24,338 nucleotides of DNA, taken from positions 1 through 24,338 of the IMG/VR virus record IMGVR_UViG_3300041662_000011. The stretch is one strand, 5' to 3'. How positions within the stretch are numbered: position 1 is the first letter of the stretch; each line of letters begins with the position of its first letter. Origin of the DNA: a virus. Under the pieces are notes generated by a model. The model was not told where the DNA came from and made no database searches. It saw nothing but the letters and a program-made list of their open reading frames with translations. The position numbers and the translations under genes are program-made. Of this stretch, positions 12,426-19,318 are shown piece after piece.

Positions 12426-13342
12426 TAGCATAAGGCCAAGTAACGATTACTGAATAACGTGGAAGGGCTTGTCCCCAACACGAGAGAAGCGAATGCCCAT
12501 AAACAAATGAAGGGTACTAAATGACAGAACACGTAAATGAAACAGAAGTAAAGTATTTGGCAGGTTTGCTAGATGCTGATGGGCACATTGGTTTTGAATA
12601 TACTAATAAAAGAGTTTATTTAACAATCAGCCTTACAGCATCAGATTCCATTGACAGACAAGGCTACGTAGCTTCTCTTCCAATAACTACAGGCATGGGT
12701 ACAGTTTGTAGGAAAGAGCAAAGAGGAGATTGGTCTCCCATCTCAGTTTGGAAGATAAGCAAGGCATCTCATCTAGAAATGATCGCCCCCCGTCTTGTAA
12801 AGCACATGGTTATCAAAGGAAAGCACCTGCAAAACATGTTTGATATGTGGAAGAAATTCCGCTCTCAAGTGTTAACAGATACAGAAATAGAGCAGTTAAA
12901 GGTTTTTACAAGGGCTTCGCGTGAAGACTCAGGCCCATTGAAAGCTAAGAAGCATCCAACTTGGGCTTGGGTTGCTGGGTATTTAGACGGGGACGGTAGT
13001 TACATATTTAAACAACCACCTAGTCAGAACACACCCAGAGCCTTAGTACAGGCAACGGCACACATCAAAGATCGTGTAGCCCTTGATCTGCTCTTCAAAG
13101 CCTTCGGAGGAACCTTAAACAACCGGGGAGCGAGCCATCCACACATCATGGACTGGAAGCACTCTCTCGGAGCCTCTAATGTCTCATTTGCACAACACTT
13201 TTTAAGTAAGGTGTTACGACACAGTAAGCTCAAAAAACACAAAATTGAGCAACTACTAGCGTTCTGTCATACGCACTCGCACAGGCCAAGTGTAATCAAC
13301 TCTACGGAGTAAGCTATGGTCGAAGGTTTTGCAATGTCCCCG
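12426..13342 (+). mobile_element. Group I intron with homing endonuclease, in the major capsid gene
   Basis: A 917-base self-splicing type insertion. P1: exon bases 12419-12425 pair with 12435-12441 (7 bp), with the diagnostic U.G at the 5' splice site (U12425.G12435). P3: GATTAC (12445-12450) with GTAATC (13292-13297). P4/P5-like hairpin: CGTG (12458-12461) with CACG (12479-12482), enclosing GGG/CCC. P7: GGCCA (13284-13288) with TGGTC (13317-13321). P8: ACTC/GAGT with a TACG loop (13299-13310). J8/7 is 6 nt. The order P7-P3'-P8-P7' is that of group I introns, and the last base is G (13342). The ORF sits between P5/P6 and P7, in the P6 region. Confidence 0.88.
12521..13312 (+). CDS. LAGLIDADG homing endonuclease (intron-encoded)
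   Basis: A 263-residue site-specific endonuclease that would cut intron-less capsid alleles and so spread the intron by repair. Two catalytic motifs, LAGLLDADG (13-21) and VAGYLDGDG (151-159), each supply an acidic residue. Two motifs in one chain mean it works as a monomer on an asymmetric site. The ribosome site GAAGGG lies about 5 bases before the ATG. The last nine codons contain P7, P3' and P8 of the ribozyme, and the stop codon shares a base with P8. It could also help splicing as a maturase, as some family members do; there is no direct sign of this. Confidence 0.93.
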   Translation: MTEHVNETEVKYLAGLLDADGHIGFEYTNKRVYLTISLTASDSIDRQGYVASLPITTGMGTVCRKEQRGDWSPISVWKISKASHLEMIAPRLVKHMVIKGKHLQNMFDMWKKFRSQVLTDTEIEQLKVFTRASREDSGPLKAKKHPTWAWVAGYLDGDGSYIFKQPPSQNTPRALVQATAHIKDRVALDLLFKAFGGTLNNRGASHPHIMDWKHSLGASNVSFAQHFLSKVLRHSKLKKHKIEQLLAFCHTHSHRPSVINSTE

Positions 13343-14202
13343 CTGATGAAATCATTGCCACCTACAAGAAGAATCTTGTACTGGCTAATCTAGTTAAGAA
13401 GATGAGCTTCAAGGGCAAGAAAGGTGATTCGCTTCACATTCCTGCTCCTGTTCGCGGCAGTGCTTCGGTTAAAGCGTCTTCCACCCAAGTCACCTTGGTT
13501 GCAGGCACCGCCACTGAAGTTGTTGTCACCATCGACCAGCACTATGAGTATAGCCGCTTGATTGAAGATATTGTTGAAGCACAGGCTTTGGCCTCGCTCC
13601 GCAACTTCTACACTGAAGATGCCGGCTACGCCCTGGCCCGTCAAGTTGACACTGCCCTTATTGAATTGGGTCGTGGCGTTCGAGGCGGCAGCGGTACGGC
13701 TGCATATTCGGGTGCTTTGTCAGGCGCTGACGGTACAACCGCTTATGTTGCTGGTGCAAACACCGGCTTGGGCGCTCTGACTGACGCTGCTATCCGTCGC
13801 TCTATTCAGCGTTTGGATGACAACGACGTTCCAATGGACGGTCGCTTCTTGATGGTTCCACCTTCCAGCCGTAACACGCTGATGGGTATTGCCCGCTTTA
13901 CTGAACAAGCCTTTGTGGGTGAAGTTGGTTCGTCCAACACCATCCGTAACGGTGAGATTGGTAATGTTTATGGCATCCCAGTGTTTGTCACCAACAACGC
14001 CGATACGACCAGTGGTTCTACTGCCGCTCGTATTGCACTGATGGGTCATAAAGACTTCGCAGTGTTTGTTGAGCAAATGGGTGTTCGTTCGCAAACTCAG
14101 TACAAACAGGAATACCTCGGTACCTTGTTTACTGCTGACACGCTGTACGGTGTTAAAGAACTGCGTGACGGCTCTGCTGTTGCTCTGGCAGTTCCAGCCT
14201 AA
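13343..14202 (+). CDS. Major capsid protein, exon 2
   Basis: Joined to exon 1 it gives a 307-residue coat protein. The sequence continues SDEIIATYKKNLVLANLV, then strand-rich regions including KKGDSLHIPAPVRG, a long central helix region (ALARQVDTALIELGRG), and RFLMVPPSSRNTLM. This is consistent with an HK97-fold podovirus coat protein. The open frame upstream of ATG 13402 belongs to the exon, so the ATG 13402 start a gene finder would choose is wrong: it would drop about 41 residues. A terminator follows at 14215. This should be the most abundant virion protein, so splicing efficiency directly limits phage yield. Confidence 0.92.
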
Positions 14203-14214
14203 ACTGGCTTAAAC

Positions 14215-14239
14215 GGGAGCCCTTCGGGGCTTCCTTTTT
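14215..14239 (+). terminator. Rho-independent terminator after the major capsid gene
   Basis: GGGAGCCC-TTCG-GGGCTTCC forms an 8-bp stem (one G.T pair) closed by a stable UUCG tetraloop, followed by five T. It lies 13 bases after the capsid stop. It should end or reduce the capsid transcript before the tail genes. Confidence 0.92.
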
Positions 14240-14286
14240 AGAGGGCTTCTCCTTCCCCCACCAAAGCTTTCTAAAAAGGAAACAAC

Positions 14287-14430
14287 ATGGCTATGTTTAA
14301 ATGTAAGCACACGGGATGTGTGTATGAAATGACAGATGAAGAGACAATTAAGGATATGCGTAAGCACTCCGAGTATGAAGAAGTGTTTGTTGTAAAACAA
14401 CCCCCTAAGCCTAAGAAAGCAAAAGAATGA
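14287..14430 (+). CDS. Small Cys/His protein, 47 residues
   Basis: Starts MAMFKCKHTGCVYEMTDEETIKDMRKHSEY and ends in a Lys/Pro-rich tail. C6, C11, H26 and the intervening aromatics resemble a short C2H2-type zinc knuckle; His8 could substitute as a ligand. A good AAAAAGGAAA ribosome site precedes the ATG, and its TGA overlaps the tail-fibre start (ATGA). Small zinc-finger-like proteins of this type occur in phage structural clusters; the role is unknown. Confidence 0.7.
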   Translation: MAMFKCKHTGCVYEMTDEETIKDMRKHSEYEEVFVVKQPPKPKKAKE

Positions 14431-15413
14431 CAATCTATCGTGGCCTTGGCGGGGGTGGAAACGCCACCAATGATTCTGCACTTAATGCCGTAGCAGCCCT
14501 CAGTATTACCGCTTCAGCAGCTGCAACTCAAGCAGGTATTTTAGCAGGCAACGCGGCAACCAGTGCTTCTGAGGCTGCTACGAGTGCTTCTGAGGCTTCG
14601 ACGAGTGCTTCAGGGGCTTCAACAAGCGCTTCAACGGCTTCCACACAGGCTACCAACGCTTCTAATAGTGCCTCAGCAGCTGCAACCAGCGCCTCTAATG
14701 CAGCAACAAGTGAGAGCAACGCCGCTGCCACCTTGTCTTCTGCTGTAATCAAGGCTAACAACCTTTCAGACCTGACAAGCGCTTCCACAGCAAGAACAAA
14801 CCTTGGCTTAGGCTCAGCCGCTACCACAGCATCAACAGCGTATGCAACAGCGGCCCAAGGAGGGGTGGCTGATACAGCTTTGCAGGCTTCTAGCCCTCTT
14901 AACAACACACTAGGGGCCACCACCCCTGCAACTGCGGCAGTGACTGTGCTGACGGCTTCAGATGACTCTGCGTTCACTTCTACCGGAGCGGTGCAGCTCT
15001 CAGCCGGTACAACAGGCCAGCGCCCCACAGGAGCCGCAGGTAAGCTCAGGTTTAACAGCACCACAACCCAGTTTGAGGGCTACAACGGAAGTTCTTGGGC
15101 TTCAGTCGGTGGTGCAGCAATCAGTAACGATACAACAACTGCAACAGATGTTTTTCCGTTGTTTGCAAATGACACCAGCGGCACAGCTCTGACGGTATTC
15201 ACAGGTAACGCAAAGCTGCTGTACAAGCCCAGCACCGGAGAACTCAAATCAAGCGTGCTCAATGCTGGTAATGGGATTGTGGTGAACAACCAAACAGTGG
15301 CAACCAGCTATGCAATTGCCACAGGCGAAAACGCCATGTCAGTTGGCCCAATAACAGTGGCTTCTGGCCAATCAGTCACAGTTGCCTCCGGCTCGCGCTG
15401 GGTGGTTTTGTAA
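14427..15413 (+). CDS. Tail fibre protein with Ser/Ala heptad repeats
   Basis: A 328-residue virion protein. The N-terminal region contains about eight TSASEAA-like heptads (residues about 45-100), which should form a thin trimeric shaft. Then comes NNLSDLTSASTARTNLGLGS (111-130), a hinge-like motif common in phage tail fibres. A domain with TTGQRP...LRFNSTTTQFEGYNGSSW (195-224) follows, a motif widespread at fibre ends. The C-terminus is beta-rich (ITVASGQSVTVASGSRWVVL). It starts a cassette of four fibre-type genes. No catalytic site is visible, so receptor binding is inferred, not polysaccharide cleavage. Confidence 0.85.
   Translation: MTIYRGLGGGGNATNDSALNAVAALSITASAAATQAGILAGNAATSASEAATSASEASTSASGASTSASTASTQATNASNSASAAATSASNAATSESNAAATLSSAVIKANNLSDLTSASTARTNLGLGSAATTASTAYATAAQGGVADTALQASSPLNNTLGATTPATAAVTVLTASDDSAFTSTGAVQLSAGTTGQRPTGAAGKLRFNSTTTQFEGYNGSSWASVGGAAISNDTTTATDVFPLFANDTSGTALTVFTGNAKLLYKPSTGELKSSVLNAGNGIVVNNQTVATSYAIATGENAMSVGPITVASGQSVTVASGSRWVVL
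14559..14726 (+). repeat. Eight tandem 21-base repeats inside the tail-fibre gene
   Basis: Units of 21 bases encode TSASEAA, TSASEAS, TSASGAS, TSASTAS, TQATNAS, NSASAAA, TSASNAA and TSESNAA. The first three units are close in DNA sequence (ACNAGTGCTTCWGRGGCT core), the later ones more diverged. Length could change by slippage or recombination, altering fibre length. Confidence 0.8.
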
Positions 15414-15423
15414 AGGAATATGT

Positions 15424-15570
15424 ATGCCAACGATTATTGACGGCTCAGGCTCAGCCACATTCCAGACACCCCTTCCATTAGCTCAAGGTGGGAATGGAAA
15501 CACAACAGGTAATGTCGTATCTTCTCAAGTAGCAGACGCGATTAAGGCAGCAATGCCGGAGACAACATAA
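15424..15570 (+). CDS. Short tail-fibre-associated protein, 48 residues
   Basis: Starts MPTIIDGSGSATFQTPLPLAQGG and contains the LPLAQGGNGNTTG motif that often lies in phage tail-fibre shafts, here alone in a small ORF. AAAGGAATATGT precedes the ATG, and the stop overlaps the next start (TAATG). It may be a separate small fibre subunit, or a fragment left by splitting of a longer fibre gene. The next gene lacks this segment, so the two may once have been one. Confidence 0.65.
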   Translation: MPTIIDGSGSATFQTPLPLAQGGNGNTTGNVVSSQVADAIKAAMPETT

Positions 15571-16547
15571 TGCCCTCACTTATCACGGCGGGAGACGCTT
15601 CCAACGGCTTGGTAGTTGCATCGGGTAACGATGGCGCAGTGGTTATTCAAAGTGGCCCGGCAGGAGCCAAGGTTAATGCTTTGAGTATTGCTTCTAGTGG
15701 CGCAACAACCTTAGCGACAGGTCTAGCAGTAACCGGAGCTATCACAGCAAACTCAGCAGCCGCCACAGCACCGTTTATTGCCAGTATTAATGGTGGTGAG
15801 GTAATGCGCATCAACAGCGCAGGCAACGTAGGGATTGGGACAAGTTCGCCAAGTGGTAAACTTGATGTGGTTGGCGGAAGAAGTTTCTTTTCTGCCAATA
15901 ACGAAAATTTTGCAGTGGGCGTTAGATACCACTCTAGTGGCGGCCCGTTGTATTTTGGCGCAACAAGTGCTTCTAGTACGCCTGACGGTGGCATCTTTAA
16001 TTCTGGTGGTGCCCAGATTATTTCATTTAATAATAACTTAAACGTAGGAATTGGTACTAGTAGTCCGGCTGTCAAATTAGATGTGGTTGGAGCTATCTCC
16101 TGTACTGGGGCACTTTCAAAAGGCTCTGGTTCATTTCGCATTGAGCATCCACTGCCCACCAAATCACCAACACATCAACTTGTCCACAGCTTTATCGAAG
16201 GCCCAAAAGCAGACTTGATTTACCGGGGCAAAGTTGTGCTGGTAGCAGGCCAAGCCACAGTCAACATTGACACTGCGGCCACGATGACAGAGGGCACATT
16301 TGAAGTACTTTGCCGTGATGTTCAGTGTTTTACTACCAACGAGTCCGACTGGGTTTGTGTACGTGGCAAGGTCATCGGGAATATCTTAACCATCGAAGCA
16401 GAAGATATAACTGCAACGTCTGTGGTGAGCTGGATGGTTATTGGTGAACGCCAAGACCCACACATGATGGAAACCGAATGGACGGATGCTGAGGGTCGTG
16501 TCATTGTTGAACCACTAAAACCTGTAGAACTGGAAACAGCGCCATGA
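15570..16547 (+). CDS. Tail fibre/tail spike-like protein
   Basis: A 325-residue protein. The first 80 residues are beta-rich (LVVASGNDGAVVIQSG). Two copies of GIGTSSPxxKLDVVG (88-102 and 160-174) follow. This motif is common in phage fibres and large surface proteins just before a C-terminal domain. The C-terminal domain begins GSFRIEHPLPTKSPTHQLVHSFIEGPKADLIYRG and looks like the conserved end of fibres with this motif. The typical S74 peptidase (chaperone) signature is not seen. It ends METEWTDAEGRVIVEPLKPVELETAP. Probable role: virion host-recognition part. Confidence 0.8.
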   Translation: MPSLITAGDASNGLVVASGNDGAVVIQSGPAGAKVNALSIASSGATTLATGLAVTGAITANSAAATAPFIASINGGEVMRINSAGNVGIGTSSPSGKLDVVGGRSFFSANNENFAVGVRYHSSGGPLYFGATSASSTPDGGIFNSGGAQIISFNNNLNVGIGTSSPAVKLDVVGAISCTGALSKGSGSFRIEHPLPTKSPTHQLVHSFIEGPKADLIYRGKVVLVAGQATVNIDTAATMTEGTFEVLCRDVQCFTTNESDWVCVRGKVIGNILTIEAEDITATSVVSWMVIGERQDPHMMETEWTDAEGRVIVEPLKPVELETAP

Positions 16548-16606
16548 ACCTAATAAAAGAAGGCGGCAAGTCAATACCTGCAAATTGCTAATTGAAGGAA
16601 ACTAAA

Positions 16607-16660
16607 ATGACCACAATAAAAGAACTACGCGCTGCGGCTCGATTGGAGATTAAGCCATGA
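16607..16660 (+). CDS. Possible 17-residue peptide
   Basis: A tiny ORF (MTTIKELRAAARLEIKP) preceded by GAAGGAAACTAAA, a good ribosome site. Its TGA overlaps the ATG of the following 33-residue ORF. The ending LEIKP recalls the REIK end of that ORF and the DNA around both ends is similar, so one may derive from the other. It may be only a coupling leader or a remnant. Confidence 0.35.
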   Translation: MTTIKELRAAARLEIKP

Positions 16661-16758
16661 CCTTTGAACAATGGTTCGCCTCATTAGGCGGTGGTTATGA
16701 CAGCTACGAAGACTTATTAAAAGAGTGCTGGGAAGCGGCGCAACGGGAGATTAAATAA
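16657..16758 (+). CDS. Small hypothetical protein, 33 residues
   Basis: MTFEQWFASLGGGYDSYEDLLKECWEAAQREIK is compact and protein-like: an aromatic N-terminal helix, a Gly turn and a helix ending in CWEAAQRE, a motif of small phage proteins of unknown function. Both ends overlap neighbours (ATGA at 16657-16660 and TAATG at 16756-16760). It lies between two fibre genes. Confidence 0.5.
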   Translation: MTFEQWFASLGGGYDSYEDLLKECWEAAQREIK

Positions 16759-17594
16759 TGGCTGCAGCACTTGACGGCACGAATGGCCTATCATTCAACG
16801 ATGGCACACAGATGGGGACCGCCAACTCACTGGGTATGCGCAACATTCTATTTGACGCTGACTTTCGAATCAACCAGCGGGGCTACGTCTCAGCAGCAAC
16901 CTTGGCGGCAGGTGCTTACGGGCATGACCGATTCAAAGCAGGCGCATCGGGCGGTGACTATTCGTTTACCCAGCTGAACTCCAGCACCCAGATAACGATT
17001 GCTTCAGGTAAAAGCCTGATTCAAGTCGTTGAAGATAAAAACGTAGTGGGCGGTAGTTACGTGCTGTCGTGGACGGGCACAGCGCTTGCTCGTGTTGGAG
17101 TTAACTCGGCTACACCGTCAGGCACGTTTGTTGTCAGCCCCATCTTGATTACCGGGCAGACCGCTGGCACAACCATGAGCGTTGAGTTTAACGCGGGCAC
17201 TTTGAATACGGCACAACTCGAACTAGGCACAGTAGCCACACCCTTTGAGCGCAGACCGATTGGGCTGGAGTTGGCGCTGTGTCAGAGGTATTACGAACAG
17301 TCTCTAGGACTTAGCAATCTAACGGGCACAAGAGCATGTGCAGCGATAACTACAACCTCTCTCATTGGGTTTGTTTTTGTTACTCAAAAACGTGCTGCTC
17401 CAACGGTGGTGCTTTTTTCTAGGTCGGGAGCTGCAAATACAGTTTCTCGGATTATTACTGGCGCAGATGTAGCCGGTAGCTCCACAGCAGCTGCGATTGG
17501 TCCGCAAGGTTTTTTGCGTATTGACTGCTCCGCAGCTAATTATGTTGTGGGCGAAGGATACGAAGCCAATTATTCTGCAACAGCAGAACTGTAA
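16758..17594 (+). CDS. Tail fibre or tail-associated structural protein
   Basis: A 278-residue protein. It starts [20 protein letters not shown] and contains [15 protein letters not shown] (28-42). This is like the entry of fibre domains of the NRIINGDMRIDQR type. It also has [29 protein letters not shown] (154-182), a well-known conserved motif in phage tail-fibre and carbohydrate-binding domains. The C-terminal part (183-278) is beta-rich with no enzyme motif. The role is attachment or an appendage on the tail fibre. Confidence 0.85.
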   Translation: MAAALDGTNGLSFNDGTQMGTANSLGMRNILFDADFRINQRGYVSAATLAAGAYGHDRFKAGASGGDYSFTQLNSSTQITIASGKSLIQVVEDKNVVGGSYVLSWTGTALARVGVNSATPSGTFVVSPILITGQTAGTTMSVEFNAGTLNTAQLELGTVATPFERRPIGLELALCQRYYEQSLGLSNLTGTRACAAITTTSLIGFVFVTQKRAAPTVVLFSRSGAANTVSRIITGADVAGSSTAAAIGPQGFLRIDCSAANYVVGEGYEANYSATAEL

Positions 17595-17604
17595 GGAACG
17601 ACCC

Positions 17605-17895
17605 ATGTACAAACTAACCAACTCCACCAGTATCACCCGCCTTGCAGACGGCGCAAGCATCCCCAACGACCCAGCCAACACCGATTACGCCGACTACCTC
17701 AGATGGTTAGCTGAAGGTAACACGCCAGAGCCAGCCGACATTCCACCGCCACCAACCTACCAACAACTCCGAGCCGCTGAGTACAATCTCAAAAGCACAG
17801 GTGAACAGTTTGGGATGATGTTTGACGACCAAGTAAACGGCACGACAAGCTGGCTGGACTGGCAGCAGGGCATCAAGGACAGGATTCCCAAATGA
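17605..17895 (+). CDS. Tail fibre assembly chaperone-like protein
   Basis: A 96-residue protein starting [45 protein letters not shown], a pattern widespread in small phage proteins that follow tail-fibre genes. The [17 protein letters not shown] helix-proline motif is typical. TAAGGAACGACCC is the ribosome site. The start at 17605 is preferred over the longer frame because it lies after the fibre stop and has this site. A chaperone role is inferred from position. Confidence 0.8.
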   Translation: MYKLTNSTSITRLADGASIPNDPANTDYADYLRWLAEGNTPEPADIPPPPTYQQLRAAEYNLKSTGEQFGMMFDDQVNGTTSWLDWQQGIKDRIPK

Positions 17896-18227
17896 TTTAT
17901 TTCTACGCAGCAGCCATTGGCTTTGGAGCAACCTACGCTTTATGGATTGCGTTTATCTGTGTAATGGGGCTGAAGCGTGCCAAAGATGCTGGCCTACTAA
18001 GCAAAACAGCAATGGCTCTGGGTTACCCCGTGCTGATCGTTGGTTACCTACTGGATTGCTTTGTAAACGTATTTGTACTAACCTTGCTTCTCCTTGAGCT
18101 TCCAAGAGAAACCACAGTGACATCACGCTTAAAGCGACATAACCAAGGCACTGGGTGGCGCAAGGCAGTAGCTGCATGGGCAGAGCCTCTCCTTGACCCT
18201 TACGATCCTTCTGGAGACCATATATGA
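17892..18227 (+). CDS. Integral membrane protein, 111 residues
   Basis: Two hydrophobic stretches are visible: [25 protein letters not shown] (about 2-26) and [27 protein letters not shown] (about 42-68). A basic cytoplasmic-type segment follows ([17 protein letters not shown]) and then [16 protein letters not shown]. The [15 protein letters not shown]...LLDPYDPSG pattern is found in phage membrane proteins near lysis genes. The role is unknown. Start and stop overlap neighbours (ATGA at 17892 and at 18224). Confidence 0.75.
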   Translation: MIYFYAAAIGFGATYALWIAFICVMGLKRAKDAGLLSKTAMALGYPVLIVGYLLDCFVNVFVLTLLLLELPRETTVTSRLKRHNQGTGWRKAVAAWAEPLLDPYDPSGDHI

Positions 18228-18448
18228 GCACTAATGACTCCAACAGCGCCATATATGAGCGATTAGTTGTTTTGGAAATTAAGGTGGATAAGGTTGCTAA
18301 AGACACAGTGGATGTTATAGCTGCCTTCCGTGCAGCGCAAGGAGCCTTCACCGTGCTTGAGTGGGTTGCAAAAGCTGCAAAGCCAATTATCTGGGTTTGT
18401 GGAATAATTGCTGCCCTCTCTCTACTTGCTCAAGATTTTAGGAAATAA
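18224..18448 (+). CDS. Small membrane protein, possible holin partner
   Basis: A 74-residue protein. The N-terminal helix (YERLVVLEIKVDKVAKDTVDVIAAFRAAQGAF) is amphipathic and coiled-coil-like. Then comes one transmembrane span (PIIWVCGIIAALSLLA) with a basic end (QDFRK). This matches the general plan of haemolysin XhlA-like phage proteins. Placed just before the 3-TM holin, it may help lysis. No definite family is assigned. Confidence 0.65.
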   Translation: MSTNDSNSAIYERLVVLEIKVDKVAKDTVDVIAAFRAAQGAFTVLEWVAKAAKPIIWVCGIIAALSLLAQDFRK

Positions 18449-18459
18449 TAAGGAATTAT

Positions 18460-18861
18460 ATGTTACTAGATGGTTTACTGAGTATTGGAGGAAAGCTAAT
18501 TGATAAGCTCATTCCTGATCCGGCTGCAAAGGCTCAGGCGCAGCTTGATTTAGCTGCCCTAGCTCAGTCTGGCGAGCTGGCTAAGATGGCTAATGAGACA
18601 GAGCTATATAAATCAGAGCAGGACAATGTCACCTCTCGTTGGAAAGCTGATACAGCTACAGACAGCTGGCTTGCTATGAACATCCGGCCAATGTCCTTAG
18701 TTGCTATCTTTGCCGGATACTTCTTGTTTGCTTTAATGAGTGCTTTCGGGTATAATGCTAATGAGAGTTATGTACAACTCTTGGGCCAGTGGGGTATGCT
18801 GATTATGTCTGCATACTTCGGTGGTCGTACTCTTGAAAAGATAATTGCTCTAAGGAAATAA
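18460..18861 (+). CDS. Holin, three-TM gene-transfer-release type
   Basis: A 133-residue protein. An N-terminal partly hydrophobic region and a helical region rich in Ala/Gln (to about residue 60) lead to DSWLAMNIRPMSLVAIFAGYFLFALMSAF (TM about 78-97). A second span, LLGQWGMLIMSAYFGG (about 107-122), ends GGRTLEKIIALRK. The R-P before the first span and the GGRTLEK ending match the holin family found in gene-transfer agents and phages. It should form the inner-membrane hole that lets the endolysin out. The stop overlaps the endolysin start (TAATG). Confidence 0.82.
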   Translation: MLLDGLLSIGGKLIDKLIPDPAAKAQAQLDLAALAQSGELAKMANETELYKSEQDNVTSRWKADTATDSWLAMNIRPMSLVAIFAGYFLFALMSAFGYNANESYVQLLGQWGMLIMSAYFGGRTLEKIIALRK

Positions 18862-19316
18862 TGCAACTCTCTACCAACTTCTCCCTTGATGAGCTTACAC
18901 GATCTATGACGGCCACGCGGCTTTGTATTGATAATATCCCCTCATTGCGGGTTATTGATAGCCTGCAATCTCTTGTAGACAACATCTTGCAGCCAGTGCG
19001 TGACCGTCTAGGCCCTGTAGTTGTTTCCAGCGGCTATCGAAGCCCTGAGCTTAACAAAGCTATTGGAGGCAGCGCTACAAGTGACCATTGTTTTGGTTAT
19101 GCAGCAGATATCCAAGTTAATGGCTTTGATAACAAAGAACTTGCTCGGTGGATTAAAGATGGCGACCCCTTCACACAACTAATCTTGGAGTTTTACGAAG
19201 ACAGCAAGCCTAACAGCGGCTGGGTTCATATTAGCTACAACCCTGACAACCTGAAGAATGAATGCCTACGGGCTGTTAAAAAAGCAGGTAAAACTGTCTA
19301 CCTTAGAGGACTTTAA
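18861..19316 (+). CDS. Endolysin, M15 family peptidase
   Basis: A 151-residue zinc peptidase that should cut peptidoglycan peptide stems. Zinc ligands by pattern are H76 (SDHCFGYAADI), D83 and H123 (WVHISY); the SGYRSPELNKAIGGSATSDH motif (57-76) is classical for M15A enzymes. E110 in LILEFY is the likely catalytic base. No signal peptide is seen, so release needs the holin just upstream. No spanin pair was recognised. The gene sits between lysis and tail genes. Confidence 0.9.
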   Translation: MQLSTNFSLDELTRSMTATRLCIDNIPSLRVIDSLQSLVDNILQPVRDRLGPVVVSSGYRSPELNKAIGGSATSDHCFGYAADIQVNGFDNKELARWIKDGDPFTQLILEFYEDSKPNSGWVHISYNPDNLKNECLRAVKKAGKTVYLRGL

Positions 19317-19318
19317 TA

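Noticed and set aside
12426-13342. Intein or group II intron as an explanation of the split capsid gene
   Set aside because: The frame is closed by a stop two codons into the insert, which excludes an intein. The ends lack the GUGYG start and the domain V of group II introns, while group I pairings are present.
13402-14202. Major capsid protein as an independent 266-residue gene starting at ATG 13402
   Set aside because: The frame is open and protein-like upstream to 13343, the N-terminal coat residues are in exon 1, and there is no good ribosome site before 13402. The first ATG is simply an internal Met.
14528-15064. Long minus-strand ORF of 178 residues
   Set aside because: It is a low-complexity Ala/Val/Leu shadow of the Ser/Ala repeat region of the plus-strand fibre gene, with no ribosome site and the wrong orientation for the arm.
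15647-16162. Minus-strand ORF of 171 residues
   Set aside because: It is antisense to a fibre gene with recognisable motifs; composition is Pro/Leu-rich as expected for a shadow frame.
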